From: Delphinus delphis
Taxonomy: Eukaryota; Chordata; Mammalia; Artiodactyla; Delphinidae
Reading direction: 5' to 3'
Assembly (NCBI RefSeq): GCF_949987515.2
Contig: NC_082698.1
Span: forward strand, 6,942,493 to 7,006,492
DNA: 64,000 bases
The notes beneath the pieces are model-generated. The model made no database searches and was not told the origin of the DNA. It saw only the letters and a program-made list of their open reading frames with translations. The position numbers were made by a program, and so were the translations under genes. This document shows positions 31,701-43,562 of the stretch, piece by piece. The number at the start of each line of letters is the position of its first letter. The stretch's first letter is position 1.

Positions 31701-32439
31701 ATTAGTTCTCCTGAACTTTTAGAATGAGGAAGGGTCCAAAAAAAGCTCTCCTAACATCACAGAGCTCCCTCTTCTGTTGTTTGTCTGTGGTGCCCAAATT
31801 ATTGTGGCTTGTTTTCTGGGCTTTCCTGCCTCTGTTCCTCTGCCCCCTTTTGACCTGGATTTTTCTTTCCCCCCTTTCTCTTGTCTATATCCTGCTCAAT
31901 TTTCATTATATTCCCAGCGTTTTCTCCCTCATGAGGGACCCCTTTAGTTCATACCACAGCCCCTTGCAGTTGACTCTTACTGAGAGAGGGCAGAACCATC
32001 CCCCCCAGTCCAGCTGCTACTGCCTGCTTTCCCCTCCTTCTTTCCCATGAGTCCCTCCTGGTATTTGGGGTCTCCTGTACGGAGATTCATTCAATGCCAC
32101 TCCATCTCCTCCTCCACTTCCCTCCTGCACAGACACTGATAACATGCAAGTCTTATGGCTCTCGGTGTTTCTCCCACCCACCTGTATTTTGGCATGAATA
32201 GAGACAATCTAGTGTTACCTAGTTGTGTCATAAATGTCCATGGGTTTGGGATTTTGCTATATCGTTTCTCTCACTATGTTTACATAGATTTAGGGAGATT
32301 GAAAAATTCATGCTGTATTCATGAATCCATACTAATAAAAATGAAGGATTGAATAAATAAATGGAGGAGAATAGACAAAGTTCCTGTGCAGAAAAATTCC
32401 AGACAACGTATGTAGATGTTCCACTTTGAATGACGTAGA
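31701..32439. other. Pyrimidine-rich stretch, no gene
   Basis: Strong C+T bias on the plus strand at 31770-32110. A 108-codon open frame (31724-32050) reflects this composition and encodes a Leu/Ser/Pro-rich string without a domain. Part may still be old L1. Confidence 0.4.
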
Positions 32440-33085
32440 GCCTGACTCCCACTAGTGAAGTGTGGGCTGCCCATGGTGACTTCTTTTCAATGAGGACAGC
32501 AAGGGAGGTGGGAAAGTCACTTTACAGCAGAGAAACCTGATGACACAACCACAGCCAGGTGTTCAAGGTGAACATTGACAGTGATAAGTCATATTGATGG
32601 TCTGTACCCTCGATATGATGTAATCATCATGACACTTTACATCTGTGATCTTCCTCCCCAAAGCCCATAACCCCAATCTAATTATGAAAAAAACATCAGA
32701 CAAATTCCAATAAGGAGGCACCCTACAAAATACCTGACCAGTCCTCCTCAAAGCTGTCAAGATCATCAAAAGAAGGAAAGTCTGAAAAACTGTCACAGCC
32801 AAGAGGAACCTGAAGAGGCATATGACTAAATGTATTGCGGTTCCAGGAATCAGAAAAAGGACATTACATTAAAACTTAGGAAATCTGAATAAAGGGTGGA
32901 CTTTAGTTAATAATGACATAGCGATATCGGTTCATTAATAGAGACAAATATACTATACTAATGTACAAGGTTGATAACAGCAGACATTGAGTGTGGGATA
33001 TATAAGAACTCTCTGTACTGTCTTCAAGATTGTTCTGTAAATCTAAAACTATTCTAAAATAGAAAGTTTTTCTTTTAATCCAGGG
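32440..33085 (+). mobile_element. L1M 3' UTR and 3' end
   Basis: Sense orientation of the same 3' UTR as 3716-4550: 'tacctgaccagtcctcctca', 'aagctgtcaagatcatcaaa', 'gaaaaactgtcacagccaag', 'gaactctctgtactgtcttc', ending 'ctgtaaatctaaaactattc' and 'taaaatagaaagttttt'. Confidence 0.85.
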
Positions 33086-33524
33086 GCAGGGGAGGGATTC
33101 AAAGGTAAAAGGGAGGCATTGCTCAAATATGAAGAAAAGTAAAGTGTGACATTATTTTAATGAATTGATGGAATGCAGAATCCATTTGAATATTCTCTTT
33201 TGAGTGGTCCAGGAAAAAGGACATTGGAACCATTGAGAAGGAAATGCAGTCATAGTGTAAGTTCTTTTCTGAAAAATATTTGCATAATCATGCTGATGTA
33301 AATGCTTGTTATTGACTTTAATTCTATAGAGTTTATTCATAGATAGACAGAATAAAATGTTGGCATTCCCTGCAGAGTCAAAGTAAAGTATACAACTTGG
33401 GGAAGTTGGAAAGTGGAAGAGGAGAGGTGAGAGGTAGGGAAACGGAGCAATAACAGCCCCAACTTACAAAATGGAAAGTCGAGAGCACTGCTTCTATGTG
33501 ACGGAACAAGAAATCAAGAATTGT
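33086..33524. other. Unique non-coding stretch
   Basis: No repeat or exon recognised. Confidence 0.45.
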
Positions 33525-34115
33525 GTCATTTTTTAATATTTTAACAGCTTTCTTGGGGTATAATTTACATACCATAAAATTCACTCCTTCAGTGTACAAT
33601 TCAGTGCTTATTAAAAAATTCACAGGGCTGCGCAACATTTCTGTTGCCTCAGGAAGAGACCTTGCGCCCATTTGCAATTACTCCCTCTTCCCACCTACAG
33701 CTCCTGCCAACCACTAACATTCCTGTCTGTATAGATTTGCCCTTTCTGGACATTTTGCACATATGGAATCATACAGTATGTGGTCTTTTGTGTCTGGCTT
33801 CTTTCACAGAGCTTAATGTTTTTAAAGTCCATCCGTGTTGTAGCATGTGCCAGTACTTCACCCCTTGTTATTGGTGAATGATGTTTTTGTATGGCTGTAG
33901 CACATCTTATTTATCCACTCATACGTTGGTCTACATTTGGGTTGTTTCCACCATTTGGCTATTATGAATAGTGCTGCTATGGACATTCTCATGCAAGTCT
34001 TTGTGTGGACATACGTGTTTGTTTCTCTTGGGTAAATACCTACGCGTGAATCATTACTAGGACACATGGCAAATTTATGTTTAACTTTTTAAGGAACTGC
34101 CAAACTGTAGATAAT
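33525..34115 (-). mobile_element. L1M 3' region fragment
   Basis: 'ttcttggggtataatttaca', 'gtgtacaattcagtgcttat', 'tttgccctttctggacattt', 'catatggaatcatacagtat', 'gtgtctggcttctttcacag', 'attatgaatagtgctgctat', 'tgtttctcttgggtaaatac', 'aaggaactgccaaactg': a well-conserved antisense L1M 3' end. Confidence 0.9.
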
Positions 34116-35140
34116 TAAGTGTAGGTACAAACTATACAAAACCAAATGATTACAATTAAACGGGAAGGGGGACGTGGGAATATAAAGTTAATAAATGATG
34201 ATTTAATGGTTTAAGTGATTACCTCCGAGGAGCAGGATTGGGAGGGGAACAGTGGGGCCAGAGACGCATTATAAGTCCCTTCGTACAACTTTCTTTTGTA
34301 ACCATACACAAGTGTTACTTTGATTTGAAATTTTTTTGATAAAAAATAAGCGACTTGGCCCAAGAGGGAGGCCATGGGAACTATACAAAAGCAAGATGAT
34401 GGGTTGGATGCTCATGGAGGAAATTAAAAGGGGGAAAATTCTAGTGATCTTTAGGGGAATATTTGAAAAAAACTGGGAAATGCAGAGTGTCAGTCCATGC
34501 CAGTTATGTTGGAAGCACACACAGCCATTATAATTGCTTACAGTCAGTAGGTATTGCCAACACTGAGAAACCTTTCAGCTGAAGATTCAACTTTCTAATG
34601 GCCTGGGTTAATTAGAATTCTCCAGAATGAGACAAATCCTCTGGTATGGTACCATGTGGAATGAGACTTTTCAGTAGACTTCCTTTGTTATTGTTGTTTT
34701 TTCATCACAGTATCACTTAGCGTATTTCAACCCAGGCTTGTATATTCAAGTAAAGTGGCTTAGATAGGGGGTTTATTTTTCCTCAAATCCCAAAGAGTGT
34801 AGGGAAACAGCCCTAGCAGTTTCTAGGGCTGACCAGTGGCTCTCCGGCATCGGTGCTCTGGAACCACGCCCTGGAGATTTTCCTGGCCTGCCCCAGAGGA
34901 TCTCAAGGTGGCTGCAGCAGCTCCAGCCTTCACGTCCTCGCACGATAACATTCAAAAGCAAGAAGAGAGGGGTGAAGGGTTCTCCTCACATGTGTCTCTC
35001 TCTCCTCTCTTATCAGGAGGAAAGTCTCATCCAGAAGCTTCCAGGACACTTCCCTTTATCTCTCATTAGCTAGGATGGGCCACATACTCATGCCTGAGCT
35101 GCAAGGGAGGCCGGGCTCGCCTGATGGGTGGATATACTAA
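34116..35140. other. Mostly unique DNA
   Basis: The first ~200 bases ('gtgattacctccgaggagca') may be another L1 3' scrap. The rest has no recognised repeat and no supported exon. Confidence 0.4.
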
Positions 35141-35511
35141 TGTGCTAGGGCTGCCATAACAGTGTCACAACCTGGGTGGCTTAAGCAACAGAAATGTATT
35201 TTCTCACAGTTCTGGGAGCTGGAAAGCCAAGATTAAGGTGCCAGCAGGATTGGTTTCGATGAGAACTCTCCCAGGCTCGCAGACGGTCACCTCCTCTCAG
35301 TGTCTTCACGCAGCCTTTTCTGTGTGTGTGCACATTCCTGGTGTCTCTTCCTCTTCTTATGAGGTCACCAATCATAATGGATTAGGGCCCACCCTTTTGA
35401 CCTTATTTAACCTTAATTACTTGCTTAAAGGCCCCATCTCCAAATATAATAATATTGGGGGTTACGACTTGAACATAGGAATTTGTAGGGACACAGTTCA
35501 GTCCACAACCA
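35141..35511 (+). mobile_element. MLT1-type MaLR LTR
   Basis: 'tgtgctagggctgccataac', 'acctgggtggcttaagcaac', 'agaaatgtattttctcacag', 'taaggtgccagcaggattgg', 'atggattagggcccaccctt', 'aaaggccccatctccaaata', 'gacacagttcagtccacaac'. Complete LTR. No matching target duplication was found. Confidence 0.9.
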
Positions 35512-36617
35512 TAGACAACTAGGATCACCTGCCCACAATCACCAGATGATTCTGACTACTCTTCCTCTCTGAAATATCCAGAACTTGTGCTGTTCTTTAA
35601 TTTTATAACAATAAAGATCTTAGTACAACATTTCCTAGAGAACCAAGGGTAAGCAGTGCTTCCGGCTTTCACCACCAGAGCTATGAACTCTTCCCACTGT
35701 CTTCTCTATCCCAGAGAACATGCTCTGCCTATCACTTAAGATTGCTTATAAGGGTCTTTTAAGCAAGACAACATTCGGAGTGCACTTAAATGCCATCCAT
35801 TACCATCAAGTGGTGACATTTTCTTCATTTGTAATTCAGAAAAAGAGAACACATCTCTAAATACAGCAAAGAGACACTCATATCAAAGATACTGGACCAA
35901 AACAATTGTTGTCCCTTGTATTTCAAGTTTGGAGAACAGAGCTAATAAAAGATTACAGAGAAGGCCCAGGAGCCATAGGAACAAGTTTGAGCAATCACTT
36001 GTCACTTGAGGTTAGCACAGAAGTTATTTTAACAAGATATTACTTGCAGAATTTCCACCATAAATCTTTTATTAAGTCCAAGAATCTCAGTCAAGACATT
36101 TCCCATGCAGGATTGTCAGAAATAATCTTCGTTCATCGCTTCCTTTAAAACCTGAGGTTGAGAGACACTAAGTGCTAAACCGACTGACCTTCACATAAAC
36201 CTAATATTATTATTGATTTTCTTCTACTCAAAGAGGTGAAATATATTTTTTGGAAGCAACCATTAACGAGCCTCTTTAGATAAGCCTGGAAAAAGCCAAT
36301 GAGTATTTATTTTGCACTCCTGTTTGCTCAGAGAGGAAGCCCCTGGTTGGGTATAATAAGCCTCAACCCATTTTGATTGTTCTGCATCACCCCTGGGCAC
36401 AATAAAGAAAGAGCAGCAAAGGCAGCCTAGTCAGAGGGTGAAAAATGCTGTAGAATCCCAGCAACCTTAGAAGGCCATGCTGTCCTTCCTAATTAGGCAG
36501 GATTTCTTATTCTTAGAGTTTTCAGGAAAGATGTCCTCGCTCCCCTCGGTAGCCCTGCTCTGGCGTGTCATCCAACATTTCCACCTCCCAGCATCAAATA
36601 AGCTGGTTGCATCCACT
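35512..36617. other. Unique stretch, possibly conserved non-coding
   Basis: No repeat recognised. The part 36200-36540 contains clean homeobox-like CCTAATTAGG (36488-36497) and GATA-type motifs in unmutated-looking sequence. No coding signal. Confidence 0.35.
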
Positions 36618-37036
36618 GAAGATGTCTAGATTCTTTTTTTGTTTTTTTGTGTGCATGTGGATGTCCAGTTGCTCCAGCACCATTTGTTGAAAAGACTATC
36701 TTTTCTCCATTGTTTGCCTTCGCTCCTTTGTCAAAGACCAGTTGACTCTATTTATGTGGGCCTATTTCTCTGTTTCTTCCTCTACTCTGTTGATCTAGTT
36801 GTCTGTTGTTTCTCCAGAACCACACTGTTTATAGCTTTATAATAAGCCTTGAAGTCAGGTAGTGTCTTCTGACTTTTTTCTTCTCCTTCAGTGTTGCGTT
36901 GGCTACTCTGGGTCTTTTGTCTCTCCATATAAACTTTACAATTAGTTTGTTGCCATCCACAAAATAACTTGCTGGGATTTTGACATCCATTGCAAGAGTT
37001 TTTTCCCTTTTACTTGCATCCTTTAACATGTTTTTT
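36618..37036 (-). mobile_element. L1 ORF2 fragment
   Basis: 'gttgctccagcaccatttgt', 'tgaaaagactatcttttctc', 'cctctactctgttgatctag', 'aagccttgaagtcaggtagt', 'aactttacaattagtttgtt': antisense of the ORF2 part C-terminal to the reverse-transcriptase domain. The tRNA-derived SINE at 37051 closes its right side. Confidence 0.85.
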
Positions 37037-37050
37037 AAAAGGCACTTTTG
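37037..37050. repeat. Target-site duplication, left copy
   Basis: AAAAGGCACTTTTG, repeated exactly at 37335-37348. Confidence 0.9.
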
Positions 37051-37334
37051 GGACTTCCCTGGTGGTCCAGTGGGTAAGACTCCGTGCTCCCAATGCAGGG
37101 GGCCAGGGTTCAATCACTGGGCAGGGAACTAGATCCCACGTGCATGCCACAACTAAGAGTTCACATGCCCCAACTAAGAAGCTTGCATGCCACAACTAAG
37201 AAGTCCACGTGCTGCAACTAAAAAGATCCTGCGTGCCGCAACTAAAGGTCCTGCATGCCGCAACAAAGACCTGAATGCCGTAAATAAGACCTGGCGCAGC
37301 CAAAATAAATAAATACTTTAAAATATAAAAAATA
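37051..37334 (+). mobile_element. Older tRNA-Glu-derived SINE (CHR-related)
   Basis: Head 'gacttccctggtggtccagt', B-box-like 'gggttcaatcactgggcagg', then repeated 'gccacaactaagaagtccac' / 'gccgcaactaaaggtcctgc' units and an 'aaataaataaat' tail. It differs from CHR-1 and CHR-2 by 'ggtggtccagtggg' in the head and shorter (about 20-30 base) internal repeats. Exact 14-base target duplication. Confidence 0.9.
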
Positions 37335-37348
37335 AAAAGGCACTTTTG

Positions 37349-38215
37349 AAGAAAGTGCCAGACTCTTCCCATGTCTTACCAAAGCAAGAAATTTTATTGG
37401 CCTCGATTTGGTACAACAAGCCTGGGGCCGAAGTTGAGTCTTCAGAGGCCATTGTGTGGCTATCAGCTTCACTCTGACAGAACTGGGCTCATGGTGTACC
37501 ATTGGTCAGCCGCCACATCTTATACATTAAGATCAGTCTCCTGGAATTTAAGACTGATTAAAATAAAAGTCCATCAGTTTAGACAATGAGGATGTTTGAA
37601 ATGGAGCAGAAACAAACACTTAAAGAAATCATATCTGTAATGTACACTTGATAAGTTTATCCTCTAGGCCTTTGGTTTTAAAAAAAATACTGCTAAATAT
37701 GCTGTTAATGTTCTGACACATGACAATTTTTTTAGGTCTTCCCAAACCCTCTAAGTTGGATAATTTAAAAATATACGGTATATTAAGCAAGGCAATTATA
37801 AGAGGGGGAAAGATTTTTAAAATAAACTAACAGAGACTGAGTGGGTTTTAAGATGCTTATGTTATGCCACAGAAAGTGATTTTAAAATACTTTAAAATTT
37901 TAGCCATGCAGATACTTATCATGGACTCAAGCCCAACAAGAACAAAAGTCATTATCATCTGTAATAGTTACCTAAAATACACCCTGTCTTCTGCCTGTTA
38001 ACACTCACCAGTTCTAAAAGCAGATACACATGATCCTTACAGGTCTCTGCAATTCCTGGAACTCAAAAAATATGTAAAAAAAATCCATCGAGAGAAGATT
38101 TAAGATTTGCATACTTTCTTACTACATATATCAATAAAGATGGAAAAGAAAGGGGAGCTAGTGGTATGCTAGGAAATGTTTAGCAACCAACTCTCTACAG
38201 GAAAAATTTCCACCC
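37349..38215. other. Unique A/T-rich stretch
   Basis: No repeat family or exon recognised. Confidence 0.45.
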
Positions 38216-38294
38216 TGATTTCTAGTCTAGTGTTTTACATATTTCTGCACCCAAGTAATCATCACCCTGATCAAGAAATAGAATGGATATAACA

Positions 38295-38302
38295 CCGTAG
38301 AA
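38295..38302. repeat. hAT target-site duplication, left copy
   Basis: CCGTAGAA at 38295-38302 and CCCTAGAA at 38552-38559: an 8-base duplication with one change, the size typical of hAT elements. Confidence 0.85.
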
Positions 38303-38551
38303 CAGGGGTCCCCAACCCCAGGGCGGTGGACCGGTACCAGTCTGCAGCCTGTTAGGAACCGGGCTGCACAGCAGGAGGTGAGCAGCAGGCAAGTGAGTGA
38401 AGCTTCATCTGCCGCTCCCCGCCGCTCCCCGCCGCTCCCCATCGCTCCCCATCGCTCGCATTACTGCCTGAACCATCCCCACCCAGCCGTCTGTGGAAAA
38501 ATTGTCTTCCACAAAACTGGTCCCTGGTGCCAAAAAGGTTGGGCACCGCTG
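38303..38551 (+). mobile_element. MER1-type hAT-Charlie element
   Basis: Begins CAGGGGTCCCCAACCCC and ends with 'aaaaaggttgggcaccgctg'. Includes 'ctgttaggaaccgggctgca', 'cagcaggaggtgagcagcag' and 'ggaaaaattgtcttccacaa'. The middle holds a 10-base tandem repeat. Non-autonomous DNA transposon, dead, with an 8-base duplication. Confidence 0.9.
38411..38460. repeat. 10-base tandem repeat inside MER1
   Basis: GCCGCTCCCC three times, then ATCGCTCCCC, then ATCGCTCGCA. A local expansion of a motif that I recall as single-copy in the MER1 consensus. Confidence 0.9.
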
Positions 38552-39222
38552 CCCTAGAACACTCTCATATTCTCCTTTACTAGTCACACCACACAAACAC
38601 ACACAATGCACACACGCAATCACTATTCTGACCTCTTCCTTTATAGGTTTGTTCTGCCTGTTCTTAAACATCTTATAAATGGTTACATTGTATATACTCT
38701 TCTGTGTCTGACTTTTTTTCATTCTTCATTATGTCTGTGAGAGTCATCCATGTTGTTGTCTGTAGCAATATTTATTCTTTTTCCTTTCTGTGTAGTAGTC
38801 CATTGTATATCTACTCTTGATGAACATTGGGTTGTTTCCAGTTTTAAAATAAAGCTGGTATGAACACTTTTGTACATTCTTTTGGGGGATATGTGCACTT
38901 ACATCTCTTGGGTATTTACCTAAGACTCTAATTTCTAGGTCATAGAATATATGCTTGCATAGCTTTACTAGATTCTGCCAGACAGTTTTCCAAAGAGATC
39001 GGACAAATTAACTCTCCCACTAGCAAAGGATTAGAGTTCTAATTGCTCCACATCCTCATCAACACTTAGTACTAACAGTCTTATGAGTTTTAGCCATTCT
39101 GGAGAATGTACAGTGATGTCTCATTATGATTTAAGTTTGCATTTCCTGATGAGTAATGTCAAACAGTTTTCACATACTTATGTGCCATTTGAATATCCTT
39201 TTGGTGAAGTGCCTGTTCAAGT

Positions 39223-39235
39223 CTTTTGCCCATTT
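39223..39235. repeat. Target-site duplication, left copy
   Basis: CTTTTGCCCATTT, repeated exactly at 39571-39583. Confidence 0.95.
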
Positions 39236-39570
39236 ATTTATTTATTTTTGGCTGCATTGGGTCTTTGTTGCTGCATTGCAGGCTTTCTCTAGTTGCAACG
39301 AGTGGGGGCTACTCTTTGTTGCGGTGCACGGGCTTCTCATTGAGGTGGCTTGTCTTGTTGCAGAGCGTGGGCTCTAGGCACGCGAGCTTCAATAGTTGTG
39401 GCACGTGGGCTCAGTAGTTGTGGCTCACAGGCTCTAGAGCACAGGCTGAGTAGTTGTGGCACATGGGCTTAGTTACTGTGTGGCATGTGGGATCTTCCCG
39501 GACCAGGGCTCGAACCTGTGTCCTCTGCATTGGCAGGCAGATTCTTAACCACTGAGCCACCAGGGAAGTC
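39236..39570 (-). mobile_element. CHR-1 SINE (inverted)
   Basis: Reads from the T-side 'atttatttatttttggctgc', 'gtctttgttgctgcattgca', 'gcaacgagtgggggctactc', 'gctctaggcacgcgagcttc', to 'gaccagggctcgaacctgtg' (B box, inverted) and 'ttaaccactgagccaccagg', 'gaagtc'. Full length with an exact 13-base duplication inside the L1M fragment. Confidence 0.95.
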
Positions 39571-39830
39571 CTTTTGCCCATTTTTGTTAGGTCGTCTCTT
39601 TCTTATTGACTTGTAGGACCTCTTTATATATTTTGGATACAAGTCCTTTGTTAGTTACATGTGTAGCAGGTATGCCTTTTCACTCCCTTAACTCCCTTTA
39701 CTCCCTAGTATTTTGATGAGCAAAAGTTCTTATTTTTAATGAAGTCAAACTTTGGCAATCTTCTTTTGTGGATAGCATTTGAGGGAGTGTGTGGACCCTA
39801 TTTAAGATACCTTTGCCTAAGCCACGATCA

Positions 39831-40879
39831 TGAAGATAGTCTCCTCTGCTTTCCATTAGATAATACGTTGCTTCTGCTTTCAACTGTCTCCACGTTTTGT
39901 CGAATATAAGTCAGACATAAACACTTAAAACTCACAAGTTCTAAAACTATCATAAGTCAGCATTATCATAGCACAAATGTAACTGTCAACCTGACAGATT
40001 TTGCATTATGGGAACATGTGCCAGGCAGATGCCTAGCCTTTAACTGGACACAACATATGGGTTCTGAGATTAGGTATACACACCTAAACTCAGAAAAAGA
40101 CCGGGGTAGAGCCACAGTCTCCCTCACAGCAACACATTTATTGAAAGTTCAGACCTGTGCACAGGGATAGCCCCAGAAGCCTTATTCCAGGGCCAGTCCA
40201 TGTAACTGGGCTGGTAGCCCCACCTGGTTAAAATTGGACTCTAACACATTTGAATGGACATGATTTTTTTTTTAATTACAGTCCTAAAAACCTTGTCACT
40301 AAAGTATTCCAAAAGTAAAATTTGAGTCAAATATTTCATGTACCTCTGGTAATTCTGATTTGAAAACCACAGTCCTGATATTTACATAATTTTATAAAAT
40401 TCAGCAGAAATCTGCTGCAGTCACCCTTGGAAGCCCCTTGACTGGCCTGGAAACCCCTGATGATGACAAGGCAGATGATAGACTCCACTCTCTGTGACCC
40501 GCCTTCAAATCATGGGGAGATCTGTCCTTCTTCATTGAGATGATGTACAGAAATTCATAATGTTCTATAAAACGTGCAGCAGCAATCAATACAGATTTAC
40601 AGCTGCATCCTCAATGAGTCTTTAAATATTTATGCCATTGCTTTACTTAAGTTACTCACTGAATTATACTGTATGCGGTCCTTATGCATTCAACAAAACG
40701 TTGATTAAATATCCCCTGCTCTGTTTAGCGTTAGGAAATTACATTCTTTGAGACAGCAAACAGTCAGCGAGCAAACCCACCCCAGCGAAGGCAGGATAAA
40801 CTGACTGACTTCTCAGTGTCCACACACATGCTGGAGGGACGCAGAGCTGCAGATAGGAAAGGAAGTAAAGTAAGATGTA
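39831..40879. other. Unique non-coding stretch
   Basis: No repeat family or exon recognised. Open frames of 61-62 codons only. Confidence 0.45.
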
Positions 40880-41080
40880 TCAACCTATTGTGTGCTATTT
40901 GTCATTTATTATTCATCCAACCTTATGAGGACGACGCTTTACTCCCAAGGAGACGGAGACTTTGGGGTGTTTGAGTAGCTTCTGCAAGATCACACGCGGT
41001 CCCTGTGTGTGGGGAGCTGGGGTCGGGAATCGTGCCCAGGCCTCCCTCATCAAAAATCTTCAGTGTGTGCCTGGTGGCCA
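40880..41080 (-). mobile_element. MIR SINE, diverged
   Basis: 'catttattattcatccaacc', 'ttatgaggacgacgctttac', 'aaggagacggagactttggg', 'agcttctgcaagatcacacg', 'gtcgggaatcgtgcccaggc' follow the antisense MIR order at lower identity. Confidence 0.6.
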
Positions 41081-42689
41081 CAGGCTGGGAGAAGGAAGTG
41101 AAGCTGGGGCTGCCTGGGGCAGCTGGCTTTTTCTCAGCTGTTTCGAGGTGGATTTAGGTGGATTTAGGTCTGCCTATACCTAGGGAGTCTTTGTGTGTCG
41201 GGATCCATAGATTTCTCTCTTGCTGAGTTTTACAGCTGAGGCCAGTATTTCTGCTGATAAATGCACATGGACAAGCTCCTCAATTGCCTTTTCATTCCTG
41301 GAGATATTATTTAGTACATTTCTTTGATGGCTGGTGACGCACAAATCGGTTTTAATATCAGTAATGTACCATTTGGAAAACATTCAATTTCTAGGCCCGC
41401 CAAAAAAATATCCCTCCGTGTCAGGATTTATTGAAGCCAATCCTAGGAGGCTACAGGAGAGTGGAGTTCCTTAAGCAGAAGTGTAAACAGATGGTCTTTG
41501 CAAAGTGCTTGCGTTCTTAAGCACCGAATTAGTTTTGGACAGAATGGAGTCACATATGCCAATGCTCGTTGGCCAGCGGAGTGGTGGCAGAGAGGCATCA
41601 GAGCTATCATGACATTCTTCAATCCTTTGGGCTTGATTTGGGCCCCAGTGATCAGAGAGAAATGGTTACGAATTGCCAGGTGCCCCCTGGGTTGGATAAT
41701 GCAGGGAGAGAGCACACAATTGGGAGACAGTAATGAGTAACCCCGAAGGATTTCAACACAGTTGGGACCATTTGATGTTCAACACATCCTTCAGGACCAC
41801 CTCCTCCCTAGTCAGAAATCAGTGAAGCTGTGATTGCCAGCTACTGGCCTCATCCAAAATAGCAACCCCCAAAGGGAACCCACCGGCTCCGTGTGAGCTG
41901 CGTTCAGAAGGCCCTGGTTGCCGCTCATTCAAGGCACCCTCACCCCAACTCCCCCAGTCAGTCCTTCCCCCACTGGCTCCTTCCCACTCTCCTCTTTTTG
42001 AGGTCTTTTCTCCTCCATCTCCAATGATTCTCTCAATCCACCATCTTAACACGAACATTCTCACGTGGCCCTGCAGCCCCGTCCAGGGCCGCCAGGCCTG
42101 ATCTCCAGTCCCTCTGCGTCTGCTGCTCCCATCCCCACATGAAGTTCCTGAGACCTGGCTTCCCTCCCCAGCACTACACTAAAGCTGCTTCCTCAAATAG
42201 TGCTGAAATCCCGTAACCAGCCCGGAATTGGCATATCTCAGGAGCGCAGTCAAGATGTTGGATAATTAAACCAAGTGACCTTGTGGACAGCTTCTCTTTC
42301 TTCAACTGCTCTACCATGCTGAGCTCTGCTGGCAGCCAGCTGCCTACTCACACCTCCCTCCCCAGCTCCTGGGGCCATGAACCTTGAGCTTCCCCTTCTA
42401 CTCCTCTGACCACATCTGTGCTTCCCATTCTGCCTCCCCTGCCACCTCCAAGCCCCTGGTCACTTCTCTTCTCAGTGCTCTCTTGATGGGAGCCATTGTC
42501 CCCAGGCCAGCATTCCCAGACTCCACCTTCTTTTTAATTTATTTTTAAATGCTTCAGGAGGGCTTATTAGTATTGGTGTGGAGCATGAATACAGGGGCCA
42601 AGTCTCATGGGGAGCCCACCAAGTACAGTAGGCCAGCATTCCCCTTCGTAGGCTCCTTATCAACTCAATAAGTGTTTGACTTCTTTTTT
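41081..42689. other. Mostly unique DNA with an L2-like part
   Basis: 41.94-42.25 kb resembles an L2 ORF region ('acactaaagctgcttcctca'). An 80-codon open frame at 41498-41740 (+) has no recognisable domain. No exon supported. Confidence 0.4.
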
Positions 42690-42815
42690 TAATCCGAAAC
42701 AATTTGACAAAATGTTAACACTGAGCATAGAGGATGATAGGCACCAGGGTACTTACTCTAGTCTCTAGAGTTTCTGCATGCTCAAAATACATCACAGTAA
42801 TAATTTTTTAAAGAA
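42690..42815 (+). mobile_element. Possible L1 3' end
   Basis: 'tttgacaaaatgttaacact' and 'tgctcaaaatacatcacagt', then 'aataattttttaaag' resemble the last bases of an L1M 3' UTR. Short, so tentative. Confidence 0.4.
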
Positions 42816-43562
42816 ACCAAACTATAACCCAAAAAAAGGGTGGTTATATAAGTCTGAGACACACTGGACTGAACAAAGTTAAACTGAGTTATTTACAGCA
42901 ATCCTTCTCAGGGCCTCTGGTATTCAAATGTGGGCTATGAATTTCCAAAAGCTGAATGTCGTAGGCAGCGATGCTCCAACTGATTTGGCCACAGAAACCT
43001 TCATCCAGTTCCTAATACTGATCAGCCTGGACCATTGTTCTGCTTTCTCGAGGCTTTACCAATATCTGGGGATACTGAGATTTTAGACACATTCTTGTCC
43101 TCAAGAGCCTTAGTCCATGGGGGAGTGGGGGGTGGAGGTGTGGGGAGATTTACTAACAAATAATGAAAATCCAGAGTCTATCTGAATCCAGTAAACATGT
43201 GGCTTACCTGGGAGCAGGATAATTACTTGCCCTCCTTCAAAGCAACACATTTAAAATATTTGTGTAACAGAAGGGCAGAAGAAATTCTTTTCCTATTAAT
43301 AAGACTAGCGTAGCTTTTTTATGATTGAAATAAGCAATTTATTGCATGTAATCAACATAATGTTACAGCTTATTTGGCAGGGCCTTTCCTTCAGCCAAGT
43401 TTTGAGACCCCCAGGCTGGAAGGCATCAGTCCCTCACATGTGCTAAGGACAGAGGTGTTCTGCATGGAGATGGCAACAAAGGCTGACCTCAACTGCATTT
43501 GAAAGTTCTCATCCAGGCTTGGCTGCCAGCGGGGAGGGCATTTCTCTTTTTGTTCTTTTCTT
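42816..43562. other. Unique non-coding stretch
   Basis: No repeat family or exon recognised. A short purine-rich patch lies near 43110-43150. Confidence 0.45.

Larger units (their letters stand above)
38216..39830 (-). mobile_element. L1M 3' region, split by MER1 and a CHR-1 SINE
   Basis: Antisense L1M: 'gtaatcatcaccctgatcaa', then after MER1 'gtctgactttttttcattct', 'gttgtttccagttttaaaat', 'cttgggtatttacctaagac', 'ttagccattctggagaatgt', then after the SINE 'tttttgttaggtcgtctctt', 'tggatacaagtcctttgtta'. The two insertions sit in it cleanly, with target duplications. Confidence 0.9.

Noticed and set aside
3842..39570. tRNA-like A and B box sequences as tRNA genes
   Set aside because: They lie in the heads of CHR SINEs, without an intact cloverleaf or the 3' half of a tRNA.
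41498..41740. 80-codon open frame with Trp-rich product
   Set aside because: No family recognised, no splice or start support, and length is within chance expectation.
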